From contig CAUUFZ010000002.1 in NCBI GenBank assembly GCA_963544575.1, positions 1-64,000 of the forward strand: a stretch of DNA of 64,000 nt. Direction: 5' to 3'. This stretch comes from Nanosyncoccus sp963544575 (GTDB taxonomy: Bacteria > Patescibacteriota > Saccharimonadia > Saccharimonadales > Saccharimonadaceae). This document shows positions 18,290-27,882 of this stretch, piece after piece (position 1 is the stretch's first letter; each line of letters opens with the position of its first letter). Under the pieces are notes generated by a model. That model was not told the origin of the DNA, did not search any database, and saw nothing but the letters and a program-made list of their open reading frames with translations. The translations under genes and the position numbers were made by a program.

Positions 18290-18318
18290 TTGTACAAAAA
18301 CCAAAAATAGTCTAAAAT
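18290..18318 (+). promoter_or_regulatory. Promoter of the LPHTG protein gene
   Basis: TTGTAC (18290-18295), 17-nt spacer, TAAAAT (18313-18318). The -35 overlaps a TGTTGTACA half-site facing TGAACA at 18278, so it may share the regulator of the upstream operon. Confidence 0.55.
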
Positions 18319-18348
18319 GAGTTTAGGATCTTAATCGAAAGGAGATCG

Positions 18349-19662
18349 ATGAACATAAACATAAAAACAAAAACTTGGGAAGATATGCGTAGTTCTGCAC
18401 GCCGTATCTTTCCAGTGATTGGGGCAGTGGTCGCAGGTGCGTTCAGCCTTGGTCAGATTCAAGCCCCAGTGCATGCTGAAGAGGCTACTTGGGGCCCAAC
18501 CAGGCCAACTTACACCTGGAAAAATCCAGCAGATCATGTCACGTTTAACTCAATGACGGACAACCCAGAGGTTGGAAATGAAGCCAACTTCGTGCGTGTG
18601 CGCAAGGCGGGCTCTAAGGATAAATATGATGATAACGTCACGGTAGAAGCTGGTTCGGAGTATGAGGTATTTGTGTATTACCACAATAACGCTTCAGCGA
18701 AACTAAATGATGGTGATCACCGTGGTGTGGCGCAGAATGTCCGTCTAAGAATGGATAAAATTAGTGATCGTATCACTCCGGGTGCAGCAGCAGTTTTGAA
18801 AGGAACTATCTCTTCTTCAAATGCATCACCGAAAGAAGTTTGGGATACCGCATATCTACATTCCAAAGAAAATGTTTCTTTGCGTTATGTGCCAAATTCG
18901 GCAAAGCTAAGTAATAGTGGCTCATTAAATGGTTCAACTTTGAGTGATGACGCACTCTTCGGTAAAGATGGTGGAACTTTCCTGGGTTACACAAAAAATC
19001 ATTGGGGCTATATTCCTGGTTGTAATGAATTTGCTGGTTATGTGACTTTCCGCATCAAGGTAGATAAAGCTGGTTTTACTGGCGAAAAAATGGCTTCTAA
19101 GGAAAATATGAATGATTACCGTACGGAAATTACGGTAGCTCCAGGTGAAACCATCGACTTTAAATTGCGTTATAAAAATACTGGTACGACAATCCAACGT
19201 GGTGTTTCTGCTTACGATTTGCTCGGTACTGGTATGACTGCAATTCCTGGCACGACTTTCTTGAAGACTCCTCGTTCTGCTGGTTTTGAAAAAGAAAATC
19301 TCTTCAAAAATGGTTTCAATATCGGTGATTACAATGCTGGTGAAGAGGCTTTCATTACCTATAAGGTAAAATTCTCTGAAGACGAAAAAATCTTCCCATG
19401 TGGTGACACGGTGACTTACAATAATTCAGCTATCGCGGTGCTCGACACTACGATTCATAGTAAGGTAAAGGTTACTGTTCATCGTGATTGTGCAGATAAA
19501 CCAAAAACTCCTAATACGCCAAAGGAACTCCCTCACACTGGTGCTTCCGAAACCGTATTAGCTGTAGTGGTGACCGCCATGATTGGTATTGGTACTGCTT
19601 ACTACATTGCTTCGACTAAGCAACTCAAGGCCTTAGAAAAACAACACGAAGATCAAGAATAA
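18349..19662 (+). CDS. Sortase-anchored surface protein (LPHTG)
   Basis: 437 residues. A signal peptide runs to about VHAEE (residue 44). The mature part has two beta-rich domains; the second contains VAPGETIDFKLRYKNTG, typical of DUF11/isopeptide-like adhesin repeats. The C-terminus is a classic cell-wall sorting signal: LPHTG at 394-398, a hydrophobic span and a charged tail. An AAAGGAG Shine-Dalgarno sequence lies 5-6 nt before the ATG. A sortase is encoded at the end of this window. Two cysteines (CNEF and PCGDT) are unusual for this class and may form a disulfide. Confidence 0.85.
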   Translation: MNINIKTKTWEDMRSSARRIFPVIGAVVAGAFSLGQIQAPVHAEEATWGPTRPTYTWKNPADHVTFNSMTDNPEVGNEANFVRVRKAGSKDKYDDNVTVEAGSEYEVFVYYHNNASAKLNDGDHRGVAQNVRLRMDKISDRITPGAAAVLKGTISSSNASPKEVWDTAYLHSKENVSLRYVPNSAKLSNSGSLNGSTLSDDALFGKDGGTFLGYTKNHWGYIPGCNEFAGYVTFRIKVDKAGFTGEKMASKENMNDYRTEITVAPGETIDFKLRYKNTGTTIQRGVSAYDLLGTGMTAIPGTTFLKTPRSAGFEKENLFKNGFNIGDYNAGEEAFITYKVKFSEDEKIFPCGDTVTYNNSAIAVLDTTIHSKVKVTVHRDCADKPKTPNTPKELPHTGASETVLAVVVTAMIGIGTAYYIASTKQLKALEKQHEDQE

Positions 19663-19705
19663 AAAGCCCTTTCGATTTAATGTAATCGTATAGACGATTA
19701 AGTAC

Positions 19706-19740
19706 GAAAAAGAACCCTATGAGAGCGGGGTTCTTTTTTT
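19706..19740 (+). terminator. Intrinsic terminator of the LPHTG gene
   Basis: AAGAACCC and GGGGTTCTT arms, followed by a run of T residues. Confidence 0.9.
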
Positions 19741-19810
19741 GGCTTAGTTATTGAAAAAAAGAGATAAATATGCTAGAATAGTCAAAGTTAATAATACATT
19801 AAGGAATATT

Positions 19811-20119
19811 ATGAAAAAGGCAGTTGTACTCATCGGCGGTAAGCAATATATCGCAGCTGAGGGTGAGACCCTACGGGTGGACCTCCTCCCGGAAGGAACT
19901 AAAGAGCTCGAAACTGGTGCTTTACTTGTAATTGATGGCGATAAAACCCTCGTTGGTACGCCAGAAGTCAAAGGTGTCAAGGTTTCAGCTAAAGTAGTAG
20001 AAGAGAAAATCGCTGGTGATAAAATCCGCGTAATCCGCTACCACTCAAAGAAGCGTGTCCATAAAGAAACTGGTCACCGCCAAAAATATAGTGTGATTGA
20101 AATTACTTCAATCAAATAA
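19811..20119 (+). CDS. rplU: 50S ribosomal protein bL21
   Basis: 102 residues. I start at 19811 (MKKAVVLIGGKQYIAAEGET), which matches the normal bL21 N-terminus and has AAGGA upstream; the frame extends further but without similarity. The family C-terminal signature is visible in KKRVHKETGHRQKYSVIEI. bL21 binds 23S rRNA. The usual partner rpmA does not follow; parA does, after a terminator. Confidence 0.93.
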   Translation: MKKAVVLIGGKQYIAAEGETLRVDLLPEGTKELETGALLVIDGDKTLVGTPEVKGVKVSAKVVEEKIAGDKIRVIRYHSKKRVHKETGHRQKYSVIEITSIK

Positions 20120-20121
20120 GA

Positions 20122-20147
20122 AAAAGGCCCTACGGGGTCTTTTTTTT
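20122..20147 (+). terminator. Intrinsic terminator of rplU
   Basis: AGGCCC pairs with GGGTCT (one G-U), followed by eight T residues. Confidence 0.8.
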
Positions 20148-20279
20148 GTGATTTTTTGAGATGAGGCGGGGTTTTAGGGGGTTTTGGTTGGAAGATAAGG
20201 TGGTTTTGGATAAGAGCGAGACGTTTTTTTCTGTGATAATGATTATTCTTATGAATATTATGGTAATATATAAATAGAT

Positions 20280-21068
20280 ATGGCGAAGGTAATTTGTATC
20301 ACAAATCAAAAAGGCGGGGTCGGTAAGACGACGACCACGATTAATTTGGCGTACTATTTGATGAAAGAAAAACAAAAAGTCTTAGTAATTGATTTTGATC
20401 CACAGGGAAATGCAACATCGGGCCTGGGTATTGATAAGGCGCAGTTCGAACGTAATTATATGAATAATGAACTTTCGAATACGATGTCGGAAGTGATTCT
20501 AGGTGAGAGGCGATTACCAGAAATAATTTTGAACACTAAATTTAAGGGTTTGGATTTGGCACCGACTACACCCCAGCTGGCTAATGCCGAAGTCGAGATG
20601 ACGAAGCTGAGTAAAAAATTTGTTCAGTTGAAGAATGCGATTAATGAAGTACGTGATAATTATGATTTTGTGATTATCGACCTGCCACCAAGTTTATCAT
20701 TATTAACGGTGAATGGGATGATCGCAGCGGATTACCTTTTGATGCCGGTGCAGACGGAATTTTACGCCCTTGAAGGGGTAGCACAGCTAATGGATTCGGT
20801 GAAATTGGTGCGTAAGGCAATGAATCCAAATTTGAAATTATTAGGGGTGCTCGCGACGATGTATGATAAGCGTACCTCTTTATCGGTACAGGTATTAGCG
20901 GAAATTAAGAAATATTTCCGAGATAAGGTTTTCGAGACGACGATTCCACGTAATGTGAGATTGGCGGAGGCGCCAAGCCACGGAGTGCCGGTGGGGGATT
21001 ATGACCGATTCAGTAAGGGTGCGAAGGCTTACAAGGAATTAGCAAAAGAAGTATTAAAAAGAGTGTAA
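20280..21068 (+). CDS. parA: Chromosome partitioning ATPase ParA/Soj
   Basis: 262 residues; deviant Walker A KGGVGKTTT near the N-terminus, Walker B in YDFVIIDLPPS, and switch region IDFDPQGNATSGLG. With ParB it segregates the origin region. A TATATA box at 20267-20272 lies 7 nt from the ATG (leaderless). parB follows after 21 nt. Confidence 0.95.
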   Translation: MAKVICITNQKGGVGKTTTTINLAYYLMKEKQKVLVIDFDPQGNATSGLGIDKAQFERNYMNNELSNTMSEVILGERRLPEIILNTKFKGLDLAPTTPQLANAEVEMTKLSKKFVQLKNAINEVRDNYDFVIIDLPPSLSLLTVNGMIAADYLLMPVQTEFYALEGVAQLMDSVKLVRKAMNPNLKLLGVLATMYDKRTSLSVQVLAEIKKYFRDKVFETTIPRNVRLAEAPSHGVPVGDYDRFSKGAKAYKELAKEVLKRV

Positions 21069-21089
21069 AAAGAAAAAGAGAGTGTGAAA

Positions 21090-21932
21090 ATGGCAAAAGG
21101 TTTGGGTCGCGGATTTGAAAGTTTAATTCCTACGGACATCGTAGAGGATGATTTTGATATTACTTTGTCGGAAGATAGCTCGAAGAGTCAGTTGACGGAG
21201 CTAGACCTTACGAAGATTACACCAGAAACCGACCAGCCACGTAAAGATTTTTCAGAAGAAGCTTTGACAGCGCTAGCAGATTCGATTCGCGAGCATGGGG
21301 TTTTGCAGCCGATTGTAGTGGTGGCTGAGGGTCATAAATATAAGATTGTGGCGGGTGAGAGGCGTTATCGTGCCTCGAAAATGGCGGGATTAGAAAAAAT
21401 TCCGGCGATTATTCGTACTCTCGATGCGCAAAACCAACTAGAGCTTTCGATTATTGAAAATGCGCAGCGCGAGGATCTTAATGCAATTGAAATGGCGACG
21501 GCTTATGCGAAATTGAAAAATCAATTCAATCTTCAGCCAGAGGAAATTGCGAAGCGCGTGGGAAAAAGTACTTCATCGGTGATTAATACGATGCGACTTT
21601 TGAATTTGCCGGATGAAGTGAAACATGCGATGGTAGAGCATAAGTTAACAGAGGGGGTGATGAGGCCGCTAATTTCGGCAGATCCGGAAATGGTGAAGAA
21701 GATTTTGCCGATGATTATTGAAGAAGGTTGGACAGCACGTAAAGTCGAGCGTTATATCGCGGAACATAAGAAGAAAAGCTCGGCGAATTTGCTAAAAACC
21801 AATGTTTATCTGCACCAAGAGAATGAATTGAGCGAAAAATACGCGGCAAAGGTGCGCGTAAGGGGGCGCAGTGTGACATTTGCTTGCAAAAATGAAGAAG
21901 AATTACAGAGATTATTAGCGAGATTACAATGA
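21090..21932 (+). CDS. parB: Chromosome partitioning protein ParB
   Basis: 280 residues; starts MAKGLGRGFESLIPT, the usual ParB/Spo0J opening. The CTP-binding/ParB box contains GERRYRASKMAGLEKIPAIIR-like sequence (about residues 88-108), followed by the HTH (EEIAKRVGKSTSSVINTMRL). A GTG two codons upstream is possible, but the ATG fits the family. No complete parS (TGTTTCACGTGAAACA) is seen in the window. The stop overlaps the start of rel by 4 nt. Confidence 0.95.
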   Translation: MAKGLGRGFESLIPTDIVEDDFDITLSEDSSKSQLTELDLTKITPETDQPRKDFSEEALTALADSIREHGVLQPIVVVAEGHKYKIVAGERRYRASKMAGLEKIPAIIRTLDAQNQLELSIIENAQREDLNAIEMATAYAKLKNQFNLQPEEIAKRVGKSTSSVINTMRLLNLPDEVKHAMVEHKLTEGVMRPLISADPEMVKKILPMIIEEGWTARKVERYIAEHKKKSSANLLKTNVYLHQENELSEKYAAKVRVRGRSVTFACKNEEELQRLLARLQ

Positions 21933-23482
21933 GTAAAAAATGTGTTCAACCGAAAATAACAGAGAGAGAACAGGCCGCGATTGATTTTGCGACCCAGGCG
22001 CATGAGGGGCAGAAACGAAAATCGGGTGAGCCATATATTATCCATCCACTGGCGGTAATGAATATTTTACGTGAGTGGGGAATGGATGAAGATACGGTGA
22101 TCGCCGGGGTGCTTCACGATACGGTGGAAGATACCGGGGTGACACTGGATGAAATCAAAGAAAAATTTGGTGAAACGGTAGCATTTCTCGTGGATGGCGT
22201 AACCAAACTGGGTAAGGCTAGACAGGGAATGCGCGATATCGATACCTATTTACCAGCGACGAAAGACAATCTCTTGAGACTTTTGATTGCGACAGGGGCG
22301 GATATTCGAGTTTTGATAATTAAACTAGCTGATCGTTTGCATAATTTGAGGACTTTGTCGGCTTTACCACCAGAGAAACAGAAGAAGATTGGTAAGGAAT
22401 CGCTAGAAATTTTTTCACCACTAGCGGATCGTTTGAATATGGGGAGGCTGCGTGTGGAGATTTCCGATATTGCGTTCTCTTATGTTGACCCAAAGCGTTT
22501 TGAATTTTTGAAAAAATTAATCGAAGAGCGCAATAAATCCGCGGAGAAGAGTCTAGAGAAGATCAAAAAAGAAGTTTCAGAGAAACTGGCGGAAGAGAAG
22601 ATTAAATTTGAAATTGATGGAAGGGTGAAATCAGTCTATTCTTTGCATAAGAAATTAGCGAAATATAATCAGAATATCGATGAGGTCTATGATTTAACGG
22701 CGCTTCGAATTATTGTGGAAGATGTGACGGATTGCTATCTGACGTTGGGAATTATTCACGCGCTTTATACGCCAATGACGGGGAGAATTAAGGATTATGT
22801 GGCGATGCCAAAGCAAAATGGCTATCAGTCTTTACATACGACGGTGATTACGAAAGATAAACGTATCGTGGAATTTCAGATTCGCACGAAAGATATGCAC
22901 GAATATGCGGAACGAGGTCTCGCGGCGAGTTTTTTCTATAATGAGCAAAAGCTGACAGAAAATTATAAGATGGGGAAGATTCAGCATTTACCAACGAACT
23001 TACTCTGGATTTCGGAACTGCAGATGGCGGCAGCACAACTGAAGGAAGGCAAGCAAGTGGATATGAAGAAGCTGAAGATTAACCTGTTTGCCGATAAGCT
23101 TTTTGTTTATACGCCGAAGGGGGACATTATTGACCTGCCGGTGGGGTCGATGCCACTTGATTTTGCTTATCGTTTACATTCGGAAGTGGGTGGACATGTG
23201 ATTGGAGCGAAAATTAATGGCAAGCTTTCGAATTTGAACACTAAATTAAAGAATGGTGATGTGGTGGAAATTTTGACTTCAAAAAATCAAATGGTGAAAC
23301 CGAGCTGGTTGGATAAAATTATTACGCCACACGCACGAAGCAAAATTAAACAACAACTAAATCATACGATTCAAATGATGATGGGCAGCGAGACGAAGAA
23401 GACCGATGATGGTAAAAAGTTAGAGGATGTAACTAGGTCATCGACGGCGAAAAAGTCGGAGACGACCAAAAAACCGAAGTAA
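21929..23482 (+). CDS. rel: (p)ppGpp synthetase/hydrolase, short Rel without ACT domain
   Basis: 517 residues. The HD hydrolase domain has the intact HDTVED motif. The synthetase domain contains GRIKDYVAMPKQNGYQSLHT. The TGS domain begins VYTPKGDIIDLPVGSMPLDF. Typical long RelA/SpoT proteins continue for about 200 more residues (helical, zinc-finger and ACT domains). Here the protein ends after TGS with a lysine-rich tail, so ribosome or amino-acid sensing through those domains is missing. Both catalytic halves look usable. It overlaps parB (ATGA). Confidence 0.9.
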   Translation: MSKKCVQPKITEREQAAIDFATQAHEGQKRKSGEPYIIHPLAVMNILREWGMDEDTVIAGVLHDTVEDTGVTLDEIKEKFGETVAFLVDGVTKLGKARQGMRDIDTYLPATKDNLLRLLIATGADIRVLIIKLADRLHNLRTLSALPPEKQKKIGKESLEIFSPLADRLNMGRLRVEISDIAFSYVDPKRFEFLKKLIEERNKSAEKSLEKIKKEVSEKLAEEKIKFEIDGRVKSVYSLHKKLAKYNQNIDEVYDLTALRIIVEDVTDCYLTLGIIHALYTPMTGRIKDYVAMPKQNGYQSLHTTVITKDKRIVEFQIRTKDMHEYAERGLAASFFYNEQKLTENYKMGKIQHLPTNLLWISELQMAAAQLKEGKQVDMKKLKINLFADKLFVYTPKGDIIDLPVGSMPLDFAYRLHSEVGGHVIGAKINGKLSNLNTKLKNGDVVEILTSKNQMVKPSWLDKIITPHARSKIKQQLNHTIQMMMGSETKKTDDGKKLEDVTRSSTAKKSETTKKPK

Positions 23483-23535
23483 ATAAGAAGTCGGATGTGA
23501 ATAAAAAATAAGCCACTTATGCTATAATTAAGCAT

Positions 23536-25284
23536 ATGAGAAAACAGCGGATAAAGTCGCGAACTCGTTTGATCCAAGGACCCTGTTTTTTGGTGTTCGG
23601 TTTGATTGTGATTCAGTTGTTTCACTTGCAGGTTTTGAATCATAAAATTTATGCGACGAAAGCAAATCGGCAACAAATTATGAAATCGACGATTTTTGCT
23701 AAGCGCGGTGAAATTTACTTCTTAGATGGTGATACGCCGGTGCCAATCGTAATGAATAAAAAAACTTATACGATTTCAATTGACCCAAGTCTGGTGGTGA
23801 AAAAACGTGAGGAAATCACTAAGAAAATTGATGAAATAGTGGGGAATTATCGTACCAAAGCGGGGTGGGACGAGGTTTTTGCAGATCCGGAACGAAAATA
23901 TTTTGTAGTGGCGAAAGACGTGCCATATCGCGAAACGAATAACTTGAAAAATGCAGATTTGACGGGAGTTTACGAGCAGGAAACTACAACACGAGTTTAT
24001 CCAGAGGGGGAAATGGCGGCGCAAGTGCTGGGATTTGTGAACCAGGAAGGTGAAGGTCAATATGGAGTGGAAGGTAGCTTAAATAAGGAATTAACAGGGG
24101 AAAATGGTTTGCTGAAAACCGTGAAAGACTCGAATAATGTGCCGCTGACGATTGGTAATGAAAATGTGAAAATTCCGGCGAAAGACGGGAAGAATTTGGT
24201 GTTGACGATTGACCGCAATATTCAGAAAAAAGCGGAAGAAGCGGTGGATGAAGTAACGAAAAAATTTAATATCACCTATGGCTCGGCGATTGTGATGAAT
24301 CCGGCGACCGGACAAATTTTGGCGATGGCGGGTAAACCAGGTTATAATCCGGCGGAATATGCCAAAGTGACCGATGCGAAGGTCTTTCAAACCGATGCGA
24401 CGATGAACGCTTTTGACTCGGCTTCGGTCTGTAAGACTTTTGCGATTGCGGCGGCGATTGATTCTGGAGTGATGACGCCAGAGACGACTTATTATAATAC
24501 GGATAGATTAGTGATTGACGGTTGGCCAATTGAGAATGCGATTAAGGGGCATACCGGGGAAATTTCAATGCAAACCGTTTTGACCTACTCATTAAACACG
24601 GGTTCGATTCAGGCTTTGAAGCTGCTAGGTGGTTCGGCTTCGGAAATTACTTACCAAGGTAAGGAAAAGCTTTATGATTATTACCATAATCGCTTTAATT
24701 TAGGAAAATATACGGGGATTGAATTACCAGAGACGAAGGGGTCGATTGTGCCACCAAATGATATTGACGCGACGGATGCGAGGTATGCAAATATGACTTT
24801 CGGACAGAGTTTGGATCTTTCGATTATTCAAGTAGCCTCAGCCTTTTCGGCGGTGGTGAATGGCGGGGAATATTATCGTCCGACTTTGATTGCTGGGGAA
24901 ATGAAGGATGGTAAGTTTGTGAGAACGGAGCTCGCGAAAGCGGACCACGATGCATTAAATAAGAATGATACGAGTAGAACGATGCGCCAAATGTTGCACA
25001 CGGGACGCCTAGTTTTTCCGAATGTGAAGGGATATGACGAGGATTATTATGTGGGTGGCAAAACCGGTACGGCGCAAACCGTGAAAAATGGTAAATATAG
25101 CTTCGATGAGACGATTGGTACTTATGTGGGTTTTGGGGCGAAGTCTCTAGAGGAGACGCCAGATTACGTGATTATGACTAAAGTATGGAGTGATAACCGC
25201 AAGCTGGATGGTGGAATGAATGCAAAGCCGATTTTTGATGAGATATCGAAGTATATGATAAACTATAATAAAGTCAGGAGGTAA
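23536..25284 (+). CDS. ftsI: Class B penicillin-binding protein (FtsI/PBP2-like transpeptidase)
   Basis: 582 residues; one N-terminal membrane anchor (about 14-32), a dimerisation domain, then the transpeptidase domain with SVCK (nucleophile serine in the SxxK motif), SLN and KTGT motifs all present. It crosslinks peptidoglycan with an SEDS partner, here FtsW two genes downstream. TATAAT at 23523-23528 is 7 nt from the ATG (leaderless). It heads the ftsI-mraY-ftsW-murG operon. No PASTA domains are seen. Confidence 0.9.
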   Translation: MRKQRIKSRTRLIQGPCFLVFGLIVIQLFHLQVLNHKIYATKANRQQIMKSTIFAKRGEIYFLDGDTPVPIVMNKKTYTISIDPSLVVKKREEITKKIDEIVGNYRTKAGWDEVFADPERKYFVVAKDVPYRETNNLKNADLTGVYEQETTTRVYPEGEMAAQVLGFVNQEGEGQYGVEGSLNKELTGENGLLKTVKDSNNVPLTIGNENVKIPAKDGKNLVLTIDRNIQKKAEEAVDEVTKKFNITYGSAIVMNPATGQILAMAGKPGYNPAEYAKVTDAKVFQTDATMNAFDSASVCKTFAIAAAIDSGVMTPETTYYNTDRLVIDGWPIENAIKGHTGEISMQTVLTYSLNTGSIQALKLLGGSASEITYQGKEKLYDYYHNRFNLGKYTGIELPETKGSIVPPNDIDATDARYANMTFGQSLDLSIIQVASAFSAVVNGGEYYRPTLIAGEMKDGKFVRTELAKADHDALNKNDTSRTMRQMLHTGRLVFPNVKGYDEDYYVGGKTGTAQTVKNGKYSFDETIGTYVGFGAKSLEETPDYVIMTKVWSDNRKLDGGMNAKPIFDEISKYMINYNKVRR

Positions 25285-25287
25285 GGC

Positions 25288-26319
25288 GTGGGGAATTTAG
25301 ATAATAATGCATTATATGGTTTACTGTTGTCACTCGGTACCTTTTTGCTTTCGATGTTTTTGACGCCTTTTTACACTCACGTAGCTTATAAATATCATTT
25401 TTGGAAGAAGCAAAAAAAGACGACGGTTTCGGGTGATGGCTTGCCGATCATGACGAAATTACATGCGCATAAATTCAAGCGAGTATTTCCGACAATGGCG
25501 GGAATTATTGGGGTGATTGCCGTGACGGTGGTGACACTGATTTGTAATTTTGACCGTGCGCAAACGTGGCTTCCGATTTTTGGTTTCTTGGGCGGGGCAA
25601 TTGTGGGCTTGATTGATGACGGAATTAATGTCTTTGGCTCAGGGGAAGGAGCGGCAGGGCTGCGTGCGCCGATTAAGTTTGCAATGATTACTGTGGTGAG
25701 TTTGGTGTTAGGTTGGTTTTTTGCCTATAAACTGGGCTGGACGAGTATCCATATTCCATTTACGGGCGATATTGAAATTGGCGGAGTAGTGATGGTGGGA
25801 TTATTTACTTTTGCGGTGGTGGCAACCTCAAATGCGGTGAATATTTCGGATGGATTAGATGGGTTAGCTGGGGGTCTTGCGATGATGGCTTATGGTGCGT
25901 TTGGTACGATTGCGCTATTTCGTGGGCAAATCTATCTATTTGCTTTTTGTATGACGGTGGTGGGGTGGCTGTTTTCTTATGTGTGGTTCAATGTGCCGCC
26001 AGCACGTTTTATGATGGGCGATGTGGGGTCGTTTGCACTAGGTGCGGGGCTTGGAGTGGTGTCGATGATGACGAATTCATTGTTACTTTTGCCTGTAATC
26101 GGATTATTATTCGTGGTGGAAGCAGGTTCTTCATTAATTCAGATGATTTCGAAGAAATTTTTCAAGCGCAAGATTTTTATTTCGGCGCCAATTCATCACC
26201 ATTTAGAAGCAAATGGTTGGGGTGAGGCGAAAATCGTGATGCGTTTTTGGGTGATTGCGGGGGTTTGTGCAATCGTGGGGGTATTTCTCGCGACGGTAAG
26301 TGGAATTGTGAAAAAATAA
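25288..26319 (+). CDS. mraY: Phospho-N-acetylmuramoyl-pentapeptide transferase MraY
   Basis: Makes lipid I from UDP-MurNAc-pentapeptide and undecaprenyl phosphate. 343 residues, about ten membrane spans; the catalytic DD appears in GLIDDGINV, then NAVNISDGLDGLAGG, MGDVGSFALG and APIHHHLEANGW. The start is GTG at 25288, supported by a strong AGGAGGT 6-8 nt upstream. It lies 3 nt after the PBP stop, so it is part of that operon. Confidence 0.95.
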   Translation: MGNLDNNALYGLLLSLGTFLLSMFLTPFYTHVAYKYHFWKKQKKTTVSGDGLPIMTKLHAHKFKRVFPTMAGIIGVIAVTVVTLICNFDRAQTWLPIFGFLGGAIVGLIDDGINVFGSGEGAAGLRAPIKFAMITVVSLVLGWFFAYKLGWTSIHIPFTGDIEIGGVVMVGLFTFAVVATSNAVNISDGLDGLAGGLAMMAYGAFGTIALFRGQIYLFAFCMTVVGWLFSYVWFNVPPARFMMGDVGSFALGAGLGVVSMMTNSLLLLPVIGLLFVVEAGSSLIQMISKKFFKRKIFISAPIHHHLEANGWGEAKIVMRFWVIAGVCAIVGVFLATVSGIVKK

Positions 26320-26340
26320 AAATTTTTGGAGTGGGATTAG

Positions 26341-27882
26341 ATGCGACAACATAAGGCAAATTATAAAATTATCATTACGATGATAATTTTGATTGCCATT
26401 GGGCTAATGATGATAGCTTTGGTGGGTCCATCTTATGCGAAAGTGAAGGGGGAAGATACGGTGTATTGGGTGGATCAAGTGAAATATTTGGTGATTACGG
26501 CGGTGCTGCTATTTTTCGAGACCAGAGTAAATTTGGTAGAAGTAGAAAATGCAAAAAAACCTAATGGGATTTGGCGAATACTGGATGTTATAGCGAAACA
26601 ACTACCGATGATTTTGTTGGTTTTGGGATTATCCTTGAACTTGCTACTGGCGGTGTCGGCAGGACATTCAAGTTTGGCGTATTGTCAGTTAGGGGCCTGT
26701 AGGTGGCTGAGACTCGGGCCAATTACGATTCAGGTGTCGGATCTTTTGAAGTTAGGGGTAATGCTTTATCTCGCGAAAATTACGGCAGATTTTCAGGCAA
26801 GAGGTGGGTTTTTGGAAGAAACAGGAAAGGTGACGGCATGGGGGATGTTTTTGCAGTTTATTATGGATTTATCCACTAGATTTAAAAGAGGTAGAACCAG
26901 GAAAAATGAGAGCTCGAAAAGCTATATGGGACAGGTGAGTTTCTCGGGTCGAACTGGTTTCTCGGGTCAGGTTAATTTTACAGATCGAACTGGTTTCTCT
27001 AATCAGGTGAATTTTGCTCGAGGTGATACAAAAGGTAATCGAGTAATGAATTCTGTGGCGAAAAAAATAGCCCGTGGGCAAGCTTCTGGCTGGGCGAGCG
27101 CGGAAATTTTGCGAGAAAGCTATCGATTCTATGCGAAATTTTTTGGCGTGTTGGGGCTCTCGCTGTTTTTAATCGTGGGACCTCAGAAAGATTTGGGTTC
27201 AGCGGTGCCACTCGGAGTTATTGCTCTAACAATTTTATTTGTGGCCGGGATTAAGATTTGGAAACTTATGATTATGCTTGCGGTAATTTTAGTGCTAGGC
27301 GTAGGAATGATTTTATCTTCGCCGCACCGTCGTGAACGTCTGTTTACTTTTACCGGTAAGGGTGATGCGACGACAGACTATCATATTGAAAACGCGTTGA
27401 TTACGGTGGGTTCGGGCGGATTTCTCGGAGTGGGAATTGGAAATAATGTGCAAACAGCAGGGTATTTACCAGAGTCAATTACCGACTCGATGTTTGCGGT
27501 GGTTTCGGAAATGTGGGGATTTGTGGGGGCAGTGGTGGTAATTGGACTTTATGTACATTTATTCATGGAAATTTTAAAGGTAGCGAATACTTCGGAAAAT
27601 CTTTATTTTAGATTGATAGCAATGGGGGTGTTTGCTTGGCTGTTTTCACAGGTGGCGGTGAATATTAGCGCAATGATTGCGTTGATTCCGCTGACTGGTA
27701 TTACTTTGCCATTATTATCAAAAGGTGGAACGAGCCTTTTGATTACGTGTTTTTCGCTTGGGCTAGTAATTAATATTTCACGATTTACGGCGAGAACTGA
27801 GATTTCGGACGATGAGCGAAATGAGGAAATCAAAAATAATTTAAGAATGAGTAGAAGTAGTAGATTGGGAGGAAGAAGATGA
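26341..27882 (+). CDS. ftsW: SEDS glycosyltransferase FtsW/RodA
   Basis: Polymerises lipid II glycan strands together with the class B PBP. 513 residues, longer than the usual 380-420, because of a polar insertion at about residues 175-260. The insertion contains a 12-residue tandem repeat rich in Gly, Phe, Ser and Asn. SEDS motifs are visible: QKDLGSAVPLGV, SPHRRERLFTF, ENALITVGSGGFLGVGIG and PLLSKGGTSLL. The stop overlaps the start of murG (ATGA). I call FtsW rather than RodA from the neighbourhood only. Confidence 0.9.
   Translation: MRQHKANYKIIITMIILIAIGLMMIALVGPSYAKVKGEDTVYWVDQVKYLVITAVLLFFETRVNLVEVENAKKPNGIWRILDVIAKQLPMILLVLGLSLNLLLAVSAGHSSLAYCQLGACRWLRLGPITIQVSDLLKLGVMLYLAKITADFQARGGFLEETGKVTAWGMFLQFIMDLSTRFKRGRTRKNESSKSYMGQVSFSGRTGFSGQVNFTDRTGFSNQVNFARGDTKGNRVMNSVAKKIARGQASGWASAEILRESYRFYAKFFGVLGLSLFLIVGPQKDLGSAVPLGVIALTILFVAGIKIWKLMIMLAVILVLGVGMILSSPHRRERLFTFTGKGDATTDYHIENALITVGSGGFLGVGIGNNVQTAGYLPESITDSMFAVVSEMWGFVGAVVVIGLYVHLFMEILKVANTSENLYFRLIAMGVFAWLFSQVAVNISAMIALIPLTGITLPLLSKGGTSLLITCFSLGLVINISRFTARTEISDDERNEEIKNNLRMSRSSRLGGRR
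26929..27018 (+). repeat. In-frame 36-bp minisatellite in ftsW
   Basis: Units start at 26929, 26965 and 27001, each encoding a version of xQVNFxxRTGFS. They lie in a predicted cytoplasmic loop of FtsW. Confidence 0.8.

Noticed and set aside
20234..20248. Fur-box-like TGATAATGATTATTC upstream of parA
   Set aside because: AT-rich words of this kind are expected by chance, and no iron gene or Fur gene is nearby.
21612..21626. parS half-site GTGAAACA inside parB
   Set aside because: Only half of the 16-bp palindrome is present.
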